Shown here piece after piece: positions 43,501-54,600 of a DNA stretch of 64,000 nucleotides; positions within the stretch are counted from its first letter, which is position 1, and each line of letters begins with the position of its first letter. The DNA comes from Antedon bifida (taxonomy: Eukaryota > Echinodermata > Crinoidea > Comatulida > Antedonidae): positions 19,258,417 to 19,322,416 of the forward strand of contig OY727101.1 of assembly GCA_963402885.1 (NCBI GenBank), written 5' to 3'. The position numbers were made by a program, and so were the translations under genes. The notes under the pieces are model-generated. The model was not told the origin of the DNA and did no database searches. It saw only the letters and a list, made by a program, of their open reading frames with translations.

Positions 43501-46500
43501 TGTACTACTATTACATGGTATTACTGTAGGATTATTTAAACGATAACAATGATTTAAAATATAATGAATATTCTCAGATTTCTACATTTTTTCTATTAAA
43601 TATATCACTGGGCAGTTTAGAGTTTCTCTATGCCATTTAATTGTTTAATTTTGTTAGTTTAGATGATTTAGAACAGTGGGTATGTTATAAAACAAATAAT
43701 ATTAGACATTTTCAGGAGTTAAAAAGCCTATTACAGTAACTGGCTCTACATCTATAAATACTATAAGGTAGTAAGTCAATCTTCAATCTTCTCCTATCCA
43801 TTCATTTAAACATTATTTGTATATCATACTGTACCTAAGCATAGCATAAAATGCTATTGGCTCCACGTCTGGAATAACGATCTCCGTCGTATTCTCTGTC
43901 AGCTCGCCATAGAACATGGCATAGAATACAGAACTGGATGTACAGAGCACATACTTATGTGCGGGAATTCTATAAGCCTGGTTCTTCGGCCCGACCAAAA
44001 ACGTAACGTCACTCATCAGTTCGTTGTCGAACATCAATGAATTCCGACTGCGAACGCTGCTAGTGCTAGCCTGCCAATTCACCCCAGCAACAACTTTGAT
44101 AGGAGGGGGGAGTTTGTTTGGAGGTTTAGCCTTAGAAGTTTCCTTTTGTTGTGTAGGTTCCGAGACATCCTCTAGCGGTTCTTGGATGACGTGCTGTTGG
44201 AATTCCTGCACGTACACGACTGGTGAATTATCTGCTGCCCCTCCCGTGATGGGTACTTGCTCCATTTTTATCATTTGGTTGCCTGGTTTCTATGAATCTA
44301 AATGAAATATAATGTTTAATACAATATGTTAAAAATGATTTCTTAATCTACTAACAGACATACAGGAACAGAAAACAATTTTAAGTGACTCATCAAAATA
44401 ATTTATGTAAATTGAAATTGTTATTTAAATTATTAAAATAAAGAATTCAAATATTACCAATATTGTTCTGTAGTAGTTCTTATAATTGTCTATTCTCACT
44501 ACTAATAGGACATGTTTGTTAAAGCACATACTACTATAACTATGCCTATGCTATTGTAGTTATACAGACAAAAGGTTTATCGAAACCAGTAAAGGAAGGA
44601 AAAAGGATGTTTGGTATTCCCTATTGTCCGTTTTGAGTGGTTTCTCTTTTAATCTGACTAGTCTAATAAGCCTATAAGAAAGCATACGTGACAGAATGAA
44701 GAACATCATGAAGTCAACATTTATAGATTATTGAAGCCATATATGGCATAATATTTGTTAGCCTTACTCTAGTCTATGTACTCTACTAAAGAATCCCCAC
44801 TATAGTAACTAGGCCTACTGTAGCTAAAGAACCCTGTCCTATTTACTAACCTAAGCCTGTTTTAGTCTAGTTTAGTACGCGATGGAGAGCCTATACAACC
44901 ATGCATGGAGTTTTTACTCCATGATACAACTACTACTTAGGCTAGGCCCTAGGCCTAAACTTTACTTTCATTTTAGTTTTTAAGGGTGACTATCCAGAAA
45001 ATGATCACACTTCAATTTGTAGACTAAAAAAATAGTTTCCAGTGTTTATTAATAACAAATTCGAAAGTCACAAGAATAACGCAAAAAAGTCCTACGCCGA
45101 CTAACAATTCCTAGGCCTACACAAACCAACGCTGGCCCAGCGTCACATATAATTTCGTTGGCCTCGACCCATCATGACAGTCTTACAGCTGTACAACATT
45201 ATGTCATTATGGTCTCATCCTTGGAGCGTTGGCCTGGAAATAAACCCATAAATGTATTGTTTTGACTAACCTTCTTTTGTATAAAAGCAGAAAGAACAAA
45301 GCCTAACTGACCCGTAACAATTAGCGTTATTAGTTTTATAAATATTTGTTGAAGGAAGTTAAAAAAAAAGTGATTTATTTAGCATAACAATCGACCGCCG
45401 ACAAAAGAAGCCATGTTTATTTATTTCTCCGATCCGATCACTTCCGGTTTTTCCGCGAATTAATTAATGTTGATGATGTCATCGTCGTCGCGCGATCAAA
45501 TCTGGTTCCCGGAGCATTGACAAAACTGACTGTACTGTACTGTAGCTGTATATTAGTCTGTTTGTCTGTCAAACCAAAATATAGTTATTTTTATTAGTAC
45601 ACGATGGTGTTAATAATTCTGAAATTTATATTATTGCTGTTGCATTTAGAATTTTAGATTATACAGTGCAATTATTTTTTTTACCAAACTTATTCTTTTA
45701 GATCCATGCCTCTATATAGCAAGATTTGCGCACAAGTTGGAATTTGGCGATAAGACCCATGATGTTTCAATGACCGCATTGCGACTTGTATCGAGGATGA
45801 AAAGGGACTGGATGCATACCGGAAGAAGGCCATCTGGACTTTGTGGTGCAGGTATGTAGTTATTTTAATACAAATCGACATTTCTAAAACCATTTGTCGT
45901 TTTGTTTAGACATCCAATCAATTTTTTTATTTTCTATGCAGCACTCCTCGTTTCTGCACGGCTCCATGACTTCAACAGGACGCAAAAGGAGATTATAAAA
46001 GTGGTGAAAGTCTGTGACGCCACACTTCGCAAAAGGTAAACCCTCCTTTGGCACACTCAAAGGGACACTCTTATGAAAGGGACACTCCTATTAAAATGAC
46101 ACTCCTATTATAGGAACACTGCTATAAAAGGAAAGCCCTATTAAAGGGACACTCCTATTAAAGGGACTCCTTTATTAAAGGGACACCCCTATTAAAGGGA
46201 CACTTCTATTAAAGGGACATATTTCTGTGAAACAAACGAGAGGTAGTATAGAAGGTGTCCCCTTGATAGAGGTTCTATTGTAATAACCTAAATATGATTT
46301 TTTTCAGGTTAACAGAGTTTGAAGAGACGCCCTCTGGAAAATTGACAATTGAAGAATTTAATCGGATTGATCTAGAAGAAGAACAAGACCCACCCTCATT
46401 TAGGCAGGCAAGACGAAAAGCCAAATTACACCAGGTACTACGCAAACAATATAATATTCTTCATGTTCTACTTTTTGCTTGAGATACTAAAAACAAATGT

Positions 46501-49500
46501 ATGCAGTAGTTCCAGGAATAAACATACATTTTCTGTTATACAGAAAAATGTATTAATTAGAAGAGAAAATTTAAATTAAAGTTGTTTTATTTTAGCTGCA
46601 AAAAGAACAAATGAAACTGCAGGATTTTGCAGGAGAAATTACATCAGTACAAGAAGAGATAGAAAAGGCATTACTAAGAAAGAAAAGAGGGGAGGATGAT
46701 GATGGTTAGTGTCTGCCATAGATTATCAAGGGAGGATCCAGGGGTAGCGCTAGAGGCATCTCTTTATGTTTGTCATTTAGCCTTATTTTTTTAAATAAAA
46801 TGATGGTTGTTATGAATGCAATGCAGAGGAGGAGAATAAAGACAATAAGAATGAAGATTCTACAACTTTAAGAAATAAATATTTTTTAATATGCAAAACA
46901 AATACAGTATCGAATCCCTATTAAGGGGACACATTAGGGCCCCAACTATATGTCCTGAATAGAGGTGTCCTTGAATAGTGGTGACCCCTGAATAGTGGTG
47001 ACCCCTGAATAGTGGTGACCCCTGAATAGTGGTGACCCCTGAATAGTGGTGTCCCCTGAATAGTGGTGTCCCCTGAATAGTGGTGACCCCTGAATAGTGG
47101 TGACCCCTGAATAGTAGTGTCCCCTGAATAGTGGTGACCCCTGAATAGTGGTGACCCCTGAATAGTGGTGTCCAAAGGAGAGGTTCTATTGTAAACATTT
47201 ATTGGTTTTTAATTTATAGATGCTGCAAGTATGATTTCAGACCTTTCAGAAAGTTTTGTATTAGAGGAAAGTACACCATTTCGTGGTATTGATGAAGCGA
47301 ATGTCAGCAAACTAGATGCTACACCAGACCATAAGACATCGGAACCAGACCAGCAGACACACACATCAGCACCTCCTTCACAAGTAGAGACCCCATCAAC
47401 TTCTAGAGAAATAACAGATCAATTGACAGATGACAGTGCTGCGGAAGACATACTGGAGAGCCTGTTACCACCTGATATAAGTGGTGATATGTTACCTAAG
47501 AAAGGCCTAGGACCGAGTGCTATGTCATTAGGCTTGTCCAGTACGATAGAAGAATGCATGCAGATCTCAACTGCAAAAGGTGAATAATATTTGGTCTTTA
47601 TTTTAAGTAAAAATGGTAGCCAGAACACATGGTAGTCGAGTTCAGTTCTTACTGTATCATAATCAACACACACAAAGAATCGATTCCTTAATCTTTTAGA
47701 ATACTTTACAAGATTCCCTAATGCAATTTCAACTTTTAATGAAGAAATAAAAATTATCATAAAGCTAAGAAACACATTTAAACTGAAATCGATTCCTTAA
47801 TCTTTTAGAATACTTTACAAGATTCCCTAATGCAATTTCAACTTTTAATGAAAAAATAAAAATTATCATAAAGCTAAGAAACACATTTAAACTGAAATTC
47901 AAAAAGCTTTTAAATTTTCTTGTTTGTAGAAGTGGCCGAGGATGACCCAGAGCTTGATCTTACTGGTATTGATGATGGTGAGATAGACGCGGTAAGACTA
48001 TAGCCTCATCTACACTAGGCCTAGTGAACTTTTGTTTGTAAAACCCGAGTTTGCCACTGTTTGAAGAACGTTGTGCTACTGGAGGCTGTCCATCTGAGTA
48101 GCGTAACACAGAGGCCTGCAGGACCCTGGTTTAGTGGCCTTCCCTCGGGTGCTTTTAGCCTTTTTCGACATATTTTAATGCCCTTTTTCACACTGGGTAC
48201 TGCTAAGAGGGCCCCATAAGGTCTGGGCCCCTGAATTGTATATTTTTTTAATCTCATTTTTATTCAACTGAAAGATTTTTTTTTTAGTTTATATTAAGTG
48301 ACGGTGAAGTAGCTATAAAAACAGAAATTTGGATGAAAGAAAACCATGAATACCTCCAGCAACAAAAAGGTAACTTTTAACATTTGAACACAAACATAGC
48401 AAGAATATGGAACTAGTTGAAGAAAAACATAGCAAGAACTATTTGTTACCATTTTTATTTTATAGAAAAGGAAGAACGTGAAGCGAAAGACCGGGAAATG
48501 GGAATAATTAAACCAGACCCAGCAAAAAAGGTATGACAATTTCTCGGGGACTGTGGTTTGGAGGTTATTGGTTTATATTCTGACACCCAATACACTGCCT
48601 CAAATGGAAAAGCATGGGTTTGCCATCCTGTAATTGGCGAGCCATGTATTTGATGTTGGTTGGTGTGAAGGCGTTTCAAGAACAACTATTTTTATCTTTT
48701 AAGCTCTGTCTACACTATCAATCTAGTTTGACAAAAAAACTGTGATGTGCCCAAATATGGTAGTGATACGACATCATCATGTCCATATATTGGCACATCA
48801 CATTTTTTTTGTCACATAAAGTTTGAGAGTGTAGACAGAGCTTTACCTGGAAATGTTATCTTCCAGAAACGAAAGTCACAAAAAAGAACTCCTATCCAAG
48901 CCAACACTGCTGGAGAAGCGATAGAGAAACTTCTTGTGGAGAAGAAAATATCTTGCAAAATTAACTATGACGTTCTCAGGGATTTGAACAAAAGCAAAGA
49001 TGAACCTGTAACGCCGCAGAGGGTACCGACGGAAGTTGTCGAAGAGTCTGGCCCGATTCGACCCATCACAGCAAAACGCAGTCGATCATTTTTGGGTAGC
49101 AGTAAAAGAGATAGTTATGGTTTGGTTAGTAAAGAAATTAAAGAGATTTTATTGTTTAACTTAAATTTGCGAATATGATTTTTAATTATAATTAATTTTT
49201 TTTTATTAATATTACCTCAATACTACAGTATTTGGCTCTTTTTTTGGGGCAATTTTGGCACTAATTATAATTACACTTGAGGTGAAATCTAGTTTTTGGC
49301 GCTTGTGGTGGTGGTTCAAAAAACAGTAACTAGGGGCAAGTCTACTCATTTCACTAAACATAAATTTAATTGATATTAAAAAACAAATAAGGTAAAGAAA
49401 GAATTACTTATTTTTCAAAGAACAAACCAAAACATGTGAAAATCGAAGAGCAACCGATACTGAAAAAAGAACCAAAGGTAGAAGTGAAGGCCATCGTGGA

Positions 49501-50016
49501 GTCGGGACCAGTACAGTATGACCATCATGGAATGGAGGACGAACAAGGAGATGTAGAAGAGGACTATGTTGTGGAGGACACGGATGAACCACTGCAGAGT
49601 GCAGCTCAGTTGATGGGACACACGGGTAAGAAGGATTTGTTGTTATATACATGTGGTGAGATCCAGTGTTTGCCTGAAATCTTAGGATGGCTTTCAAAGA
49701 GTTTAAACATCATACGGTACATGAAAAGATAGTACAACAGTAGGTAGTACAATTTTCTAAAAGAAGCTTCTTAGTGTGGTTAGCAAGACTTGAAACAATA
49801 CTAGATGGTACCGGTCTTAGAGTAGCCTGTTCGAGTTTGTGGCAAGAAGAAGGTTGATGAATGATGGATGGTGTTGGATGGCAGACTGTGTAGAACTTTT
49901 AAAAAGTTCAACCATTTCTTTGCTACTAAACCAAGTCAATACAAAATTGAAATGGAACTTGTATTTTTGTTTTAGGAATTGAGGATTATAACGATTATGA
50001 TGATGATATGGATTAA
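37529..50016 (+). CDS. BRF1: BRF1, TFIIIB 90-kDa subunit (complete, 16 coding exons)
   Basis: Exons: 37529-37718, 37934-38011, 38414-38587, 39127-39158, 39906-39978, 45702-45851, 45942-46035, 46308-46434, 46596-46704, 47220-47579, 47930-47991, 48288-48369, 48466-48530, 48867-49124, 49421-49625, 49976-50016; 2100 nt, 699 aa, all phases agree. BRF1 with TBP and BDP1 forms TFIIIB, which places RNA polymerase III on tRNA and 5S genes. The N-terminal zinc ribbon has C8-C11-C27-C30; two TFIIB-like cyclin repeats follow to about residue 270 ([70 protein letters not shown]). The Brf-specific TBP/BDP1-binding block ([28 protein letters not shown]) is at about 540-570. The C-terminus is acidic ([10 protein letters not shown]). 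Human BRF1 is about 677 aa. The start at 37529 precedes VVCPHCGG. Exon 4 is only 32 nt. The exon 14 donor (TTG then GTTAGT) is the least certain border. Intron 5 hosts BTBD6. Confidence 0.95.
37763..37890 (-). repeat. DIRS right-terminal relic in BRF1 intron 1
   Basis: TAAGTCTATTTCGTGCCTAG, then CTTACCTGGATAAACCGACA and a TCTCTCCAAGAAGAGAG hairpin, then GGTAATGGTACATTCC. Read on the minus strand it is a right-type end of the DIRS family. It fills most of the 215-bp intron. Confidence 0.7.
38701..38990. repeat. family C element with short 17-bp tandem units, BRF1 intron 3
   Basis: Four units of about 17 bp (AATACAGGTGTCCTCCT type) lie at about 38719-38790. After a gap, CCCCTTAATACAGGTGTC and AAATAGGAGTTTCCTGTAGTG follow. 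Related to the CAGTAGAACCCC family. Confidence 0.65.
39546..39860 (+). repeat. tandem pair of tRNA-like SINE heads, 155-bp period
   Basis: Two copies start at AGCCAAATATAAGATTAC (39547 and 39702) and each contains a tRNA-like A-box (GTGGCTCAGTTTGTA) and B-box (GGGTTCAAGTCTTGG) about 50 bp apart. A third CAGCCAAATA starts at 39858. It is either a SINE duplicated together with its flank or a dimeric SINE. It lies in BRF1 intron 4. No intact tRNA fold is evident. Confidence 0.7.
40030..40345. repeat. composite foldback element (family C with family D inside), BRF1 intron 5
   Basis: The outer ends are AGAACCTCTATTAAGGGGAC and CCCAAAAGGGGGTTTCTACT. The inner element at 40082-40278 is bounded by GCTTGGTTCCCACTAGAGA and TCTCTAATGGGAACCAAGC. 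Same order as the copy at 49-345. Confidence 0.75.
40603..40885. repeat. family C element containing a family G segment
   Basis: Begins ACAGTAGAACTCCTATTAAG and ends CCCAAAGGAGAGTTTCTACTGTA. Inside, 40660-40735 is the reverse complement of the repeat at 12775-12905, followed by a CA repeat of about 10 units (ACACACACACACACAC). Confidence 0.7.
42432..44274 (-). CDS. BTBD6: BTBD6-like BTB-BACK-PHR protein, nested in BRF1 intron 5
   Basis: Two coding exons (43835-44274 and 42432-43464) joined in phase (LR-YMYCDD), 490 aa, complete. A variable N-terminus of about 65 residues is followed by NWQAST; the BTB/POZ domain is at about 80-190 ([44 protein letters not shown]), BACK at about 190-290 ([23 protein letters not shown]), and the PHR domain at about 340-488 ([49 protein letters not shown]). 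The domain order and near-identical PHR blocks place it in the BTBD3/BTBD6 group; nesting in BRF1, as in human, favours BTBD6. Family role: cullin-3 ubiquitin-ligase substrate adaptor, linked to neural development in vertebrates. The 5' leader is interrupted by an intron (acceptor just after 44297). Alternative: the single invertebrate BTBD3/6 pro-orthologue. Confidence 0.93.
45271..45440 (-). other. probable BTBD6 non-coding first exon
   Basis: A good donor (AAGAAG then GTTAGTC on the minus strand) ends this exon at 45271, and the matching acceptor TTTAG lies before 44297, upstream of the BTBD6 start codon. The exon end at the promoter side is not defined; the stretch near 45420-45500 is richer in CpG. 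It contains a short upstream open frame starting at 45414 ([11 protein letters not shown], then stop). Only splice consensus supports it. Confidence 0.4.
45439..45447 (-). promoter_or_regulatory. ETS/GABP-type site at presumed BTBD6 promoter
   Basis: CCGGAAGTG on the minus strand, a core promoter element common in housekeeping genes, sits about 170 bp upstream of the proposed donor and beside a CpG-rich patch (CGTCGTCGCGCGATC, about 45484-45498). The match to the consensus is exact; function is inferred. Confidence 0.4.
46046..46280. repeat. family C element with expanded 18-bp tandem units, BRF1 intron 7
   Basis: About eight to nine imperfect units of the type CTATTAAAGGGACACTC (46050-46225), then the family end GTCCCCTTGATAGAGGTTCT. 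The intron (46036-46307) is almost wholly this repeat. Confidence 0.75.
46905..47195. repeat. family C element with 17-bp minisatellite, BRF1 intron 9
   Basis: The outer ends are AATCCCTATTAAGGGGACAC and CCAAAGGAGAGGTTCTATTGTA. Between them, 46964-47175 holds about twelve units of TGACCCCTGAATAGTGG, some with GTCCCC. The 17-bp period keeps minus-strand frames open (LFRGHHYSG-type repeats), which are not genes. Confidence 0.85.
47681..47898. repeat. 109-bp tandem duplication, BRF1 intron 10
   Basis: Two nearly identical copies starting CGATTCCTTAATCTTTTAG (47681 and 47790) and ending AAACACATTTAAACTGAAAT. I see one difference (GAAGAAATAAAAA against GAAAAAATAAAAA). A recent event in an intron. 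Confidence 0.85.
48095..48245. repeat. family E element, partial, BRF1 intron 11
   Basis: GAGTAGCGTAACACAGAGGC, CCCTGGTTTAGTGGCC, CGACATATTTTAATGCCC and GGGCCCCTGAATTG follow the order of the copy at 32119-32296. The inverted right end is missing. Confidence 0.65.
48700..48844. repeat. family B foldback MITE, BRF1 intron 13
   Basis: A nearly complete copy: TAAGCTCTGTCTACACTATC, CTGTGATGTGCCCAAATATG, then mirrored TATTGGCACATCACA and GTGTAGACAGAGCTT. It makes up over 40 per cent of the 336-bp intron. Confidence 0.85.
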
Positions 50017-50683
50017 GTGGTGAGGTGGGCTGGAATACTACTACTAACCAGGACACACAAATTCCATTGACAACGAAGGCCAGAACTGAAATAGCATACT
50101 AGAGTAAAACTCTGGCACAAAGCTGACCAGTCTACAGTATAACATACCTACTTCAAAATGAACAACCACCTTTTGAAAGTGGTGCTTTAATTAGGCCAAT
50201 CTACACAGACGAGCGGTAACGATAATTGGAAAAGCGCGAGCTTGTCCCACGTAAATTGTGTAACTATCCTCAGCAGGTTTCCACTCAACCGCCCATCTGC
50301 TCCACATTTTGTGTAAATGGTCATAAGAAATAACATACTTTTTTTTTTATCGTCTGTGTGAATTGGCCTTTAAAGTGGATATGATAATGATACAACACTG
50401 CCATGCATTAATAGTTTTTATACATGAATTTTCTACTACCTTGCCAATAGCAACTTTAATATTAGTACATTAGGTATACAAAAAATTGTTATGTTTTTTA
50501 ACAAAAAAATTCCATGAAAATAACTTTTTCATTACAAAAGTACTTTGGGTCAGTTGGCAACATAACAATTTTTAGGCCTAATTTTAACAATTAAATAATA
50601 GTTATTCAAAGAAACTAGGAAATGAATTGGTTGTATTAAAACAAAATTATGATTCAGCAAAAACAAAAATCAATTAAAAGTTC

Positions 50684-50689
50684 AATAAA
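50684..50689 (+). terminator. candidate poly(A) signal of BRF1
   Basis: First AATAAA downstream of the BRF1 stop that I noted (668 bp after it). More lie at about 50699, 50746 and 50823, so the used site is uncertain. Confidence 0.35.
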
Positions 50690-50866
50690 ATCAAGAAATA
50701 AATTGAATTCTTTTGAGAAGTGAAAAACTTATTTATCATTGTAAATAAAATATTTGTGTAGTATACAAAATGTATACAATTTGTAATTTATTTCTGTTAA
50801 CTTATCTGCAACGGTTTTAAAATAATAAATGACAAAAACCTAATAATTGTGCGTGATTTATTTGAA

Positions 50867-50988
50867 AAGCTTCGTCTACACTATCAAAAAAATGTGATAT
50901 GCCCATATATGGACATGATGTCATATCACTACCATATTTGAGTACATCAAACTTTTTTTGTCAAACTAGTGTACTGTAGACAGAGCTT
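50867..50988. repeat. family B foldback MITE
   Basis: AAGCTTCGTCTACACTATCA, AATGTGATATGCCCATATAT, then TTTGTCAAACTAGTGTACTG and TAGACAGAGCTTTA at the other end. Confidence 0.8.
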
Positions 50989-51559
50989 TAGTTTCTATTA
51001 TGTTAGAACACAACCAACACATGTTTTCAAACTGGGACACAAAAGAATATAATTAAAAGAATAAAATAGTAGAGGTAACAATTTCAAATATTGTAATGTA
51101 AAAAGAAAACACAATAGATTAGGGAAAAGAGTATTTATTGCATCAACATTTTGAATTCTGTATTCACTCTACCTCTAACAAAAGATTTTACAAAAAAAAT
51201 GTAGATTAAAGGAGAATTATTATTATTGCAAAATATTCTACAAAACAAAAAAAGGTGCAAAAGAAAAGTGTGCTAAAAAAAGTATAGTTTCAATTCAAAC
51301 ACTAGATAAGTGTGGTTTTAATGTGAATAGTGTCACGGTCAACTATATTATTATATATTATAATATTTTCTATCGGCATGGTTGACTGCAATTATTAGTG
51401 AGTTTTCTATTGTCATGATTGTGCGCCTACAGTAGTTTACCTGTGCCATTATTAGAAAAGGAGCATGGTCGACCATGCCGATAGAAAACAAGACATTAGG
51501 TGCACGGTCAACTGTCACTCTGTCGACCATCATCATCATCTGTTTTTAATATTATATAT

Positions 51560-51565
51560 TTTATT
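51560..51565 (-). terminator. candidate poly(A) signal of the PLB1-like gene
   Basis: AATAAA on the minus strand, 79 bp after the stop codon at 51644. Confidence 0.5.
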
Positions 51566-51643
51566 TCACTTTTTTCATAAAACATTTTGTACATGAAATA
51601 ATTTTTAAGGACAACAAACAAATATTTGAAATTTGATTTGAAA

Positions 51644-54600
51644 TCATACAAAGAGTTTGAAAGAGAAAAGCATTGCGATTAGTGTAATAGAGCCACAGAT
51701 TACTTGCGAACGGGATGGCTCGGTTGGTTCTGGAACTGATGGATCTTTCGTGACATCAAAGTCATCACGACTGTTCACGTTCGTAAAAATGTACGGGTGT
51801 TCCTAAACGAATAAAAAGAAAATAAACTTTTTATCTGCATTGGACAGCTATTAGATAGATAACACTATTTCTGAAATTATATAATAATACTAAAGTAATA
51901 TTAATGGAGTAAAAATATTATTATGATAAAACGTACGCTTACACAGCCAATATTATATTGTCTTATAATGAATACAAGCATAGTACATTATGACAACAAT
52001 ACGTGTACAAGCCCCTTAGACAAATTTGAAACAATGGAATTAGAAATAATCTTTTTACCTTCGTCGGGCAGATTAAATCTGAAAATGGCTGCCAAGTTGT
52101 TCTTTTCTGGCCTACCGGCATCATCTGTAGGTAGTAAAACATTTACAGAAAATATACAAAAAGATTAACGAAAGGAGCTAAGGAAGGAAATATCCAATCA
52201 GAATTGAATATACCAAATGGCCTAATACTAGAGAACCAAGCAATCTACAAGAGTTGCCTTACCATGTTGTTCCAAAGTTCACCAGCCCCAGCTGAATGTC
52301 CTTTGCTACTAAAGTGGAAACAATCAGGGGCAAAGAAGCTAAAGTCTGGATTACCATTCTAATAAAAGAATAATTTAATAATTATTTTGATATTTCCAAG
52401 TACACTATAACCTTAAAAGTCTACTCTATGAATAAAAGACTATGAGCATGGTCAACTGTGCATGGCATTGCTTGTTTCTAACCGACACAGTCAACCGCAA
52501 TTCTGTATTCTAATTGGTACATTGAATGGTCGACTGTGCTCATATCAAAAAAGATTACAGGCACAGTTGACTTTTATGCACTGTATTAACTCTATGATTC
52601 AACTGTTTTGCTATGTTCATGTATTGTCTTACTTCGTCAACTGGTGGGTCCGTCTTTGTAAAGAAAGGTTGGGAAATTGCTGTAAAACCCTCCTTTGTGT
52701 CAAATTTGCCACTTTCTAAAAGCTCTATAGTCCAGTCCTACAAAATAACATACGATTTAGAAGATATATGATTATCAAGACAATCACATACAATTTTGCT
52801 TTTAAACATACTGTATCTTGAATGCATATATATGCGTATGGTAGTGATATGCTAATTTATGGTAGTAATATGACATCATCATCACATGAAGTTTGATAGT
52901 GTAAACAGAGCTTTAGAATAGTAGTAGTAAAACATAACAAACCTGATAATTTTGAGTGATCTTTCGCAAATGAACAGCAGTTTCATTTGGTAAAAACATG
53001 GCACAATCACAGTAAACACTAAAATTAAAGTCAATTATTGTTGAGGAATATAATATTCATTTGTTTTATTTCCTTAAAGATGTATTGTCCCTTGAAACAC
53101 AAAAAATGAAGGTAAAAATATTCTAAATTTAAATTGGCCATATCAAAGTAATATTAAAGTTCACTTTAAGTTGAAAATTTGAGCCAACAACAAGTTTACG
53201 TAATTAACAGGTAAATTAATTTGATTACATTTCATCTGGAAAATTGTCGTGATCGAAAGTAAACAAAGATTTCAAACCACGAGTATGCATTATGCATGAT
53301 GCTAATTAGGATTGTTTACAACTCGTCATGGTTGAGAAGGTGTTTTCACACAGATCGCGAGGAAGTTTTTTGATTATCCATACAGAGTAGCCAAACAAGC
53401 GCGTTGCATTATGAGATATGTTTTGATCGAAAACTTTGACTGGAAGTCAAAGTTATCTTTTGAACAAAAAAACGTCTGTATTTCAGTTAAATGATTTTTT
53501 TTTCGACTAATTTTTAGTGAAAGTTAATAACTAGTATGATACTTCAAAATGACCCACTTTTTTTTCGAAATCTTTATTTTTTAATTTTTTTTTAATTAAT
53601 CAAAGGGACAATACATCTTTGAAAAATAAATTAACTTTGTTGGTTTGTTTACATCTACATCATCTATCTAAAATTGTTTCTACTCAATTTTAAAGGCAGA
53701 CAAAAGAAACTTTCTTGAAACATGTTGTTTACTTACATATGAAGTGCATCACATTTAAAAGAAGATATCTCCTCAACTGCTGGAATATTTAGAATGATTA
53801 CAACATTGACTATGGTACGCGGCAGCTGAAAACAAAATTAAGAAACATGATGTTGCTGTGTGTATGAGAACAACTCAAATGATTTGCATATATTATCAGT
53901 TATTTTGCAAATAAACTCAACATAACATACTGTAGTAAGGCCTATGTGTAAAGTATATGTAAATTAAGCTCAATACTCCTATTAATAATTAATTAATATT
54001 AATAAATGATTAGTCACTAAACTTTATGGGGGGGGGGGGACCACCAGATCAACTACATCCCCCCCACCCCTCCCATACACGACTTAAATCTTCCCACTTA
54101 CGTCTGTCTGCATGATGGTGAGGGCTTCATCGATGTACGCAACATACTGATGAGGGTCAAATTTATTTGGATTGTCACAGTACTGACAAAGGTCATTGCC
54201 ACCGATGAATAACGTTACAAGTTTCCAGTCGTTTTCAAAATCCACGAAAGGATCGTTCTTCATTTTGCCTATCATGCGTCGTACTTGGGTGGGCATGTGT
54301 CTAAAAGATACAATGTGTGGATATAGTGTAATAAATGTGATTAACTAGGCCTACATACAGTATGAATATTACATCCCTTTACATTCACAGTGTATCATAT
54401 CAAATCCTCAGTTTAATCAAATCATTTATTCCATAAAATAGCCTCGATAGTAAGTTATGTACAGAACGTCATCAAAAGTAAGAGAAATAAGTCAGAGACC
54501 CTTAAAAACAATAAAGTAATAAGAAGATAATACTATCAATAACAAGAACAACAACAATAGACATTATAATTGTTATTAGGTAAAAATGAACTAAATATTG

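Larger units (their letters stand above)
50017..51643. other. intergenic region between convergent BRF1 and PLB1-like genes
   Basis: Holds both 3' UTRs, a family B MITE at 50867-50988 and a stretch with GGTCGACCATGC / GGTCAACTGTCA-like direct and inverted short motifs around 51340-51530 that recur near 52450-52570. No gene seen. Confidence 0.55.

Noticed and set aside
46827-46880. Possible extra BRF1 exon reading [12 protein letters not shown] after an AATGCAG acceptor
   Set aside because: No donor follows before a non-conserved AT-rich stretch, and exon 9 joins exon 10 in phase without it.
46860-47198. Minus-strand frames with a repeated LFRGHHYSG-like motif
   Set aside because: Produced by the 17-bp minisatellite inside a family C element in a BRF1 intron.
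49404-49732. Minus-strand frames opposite BRF1 exon 15
   Set aside because: The plus frame carries the conserved BRF1 C-terminal sequence ([11 protein letters not shown]); the others are shadows.
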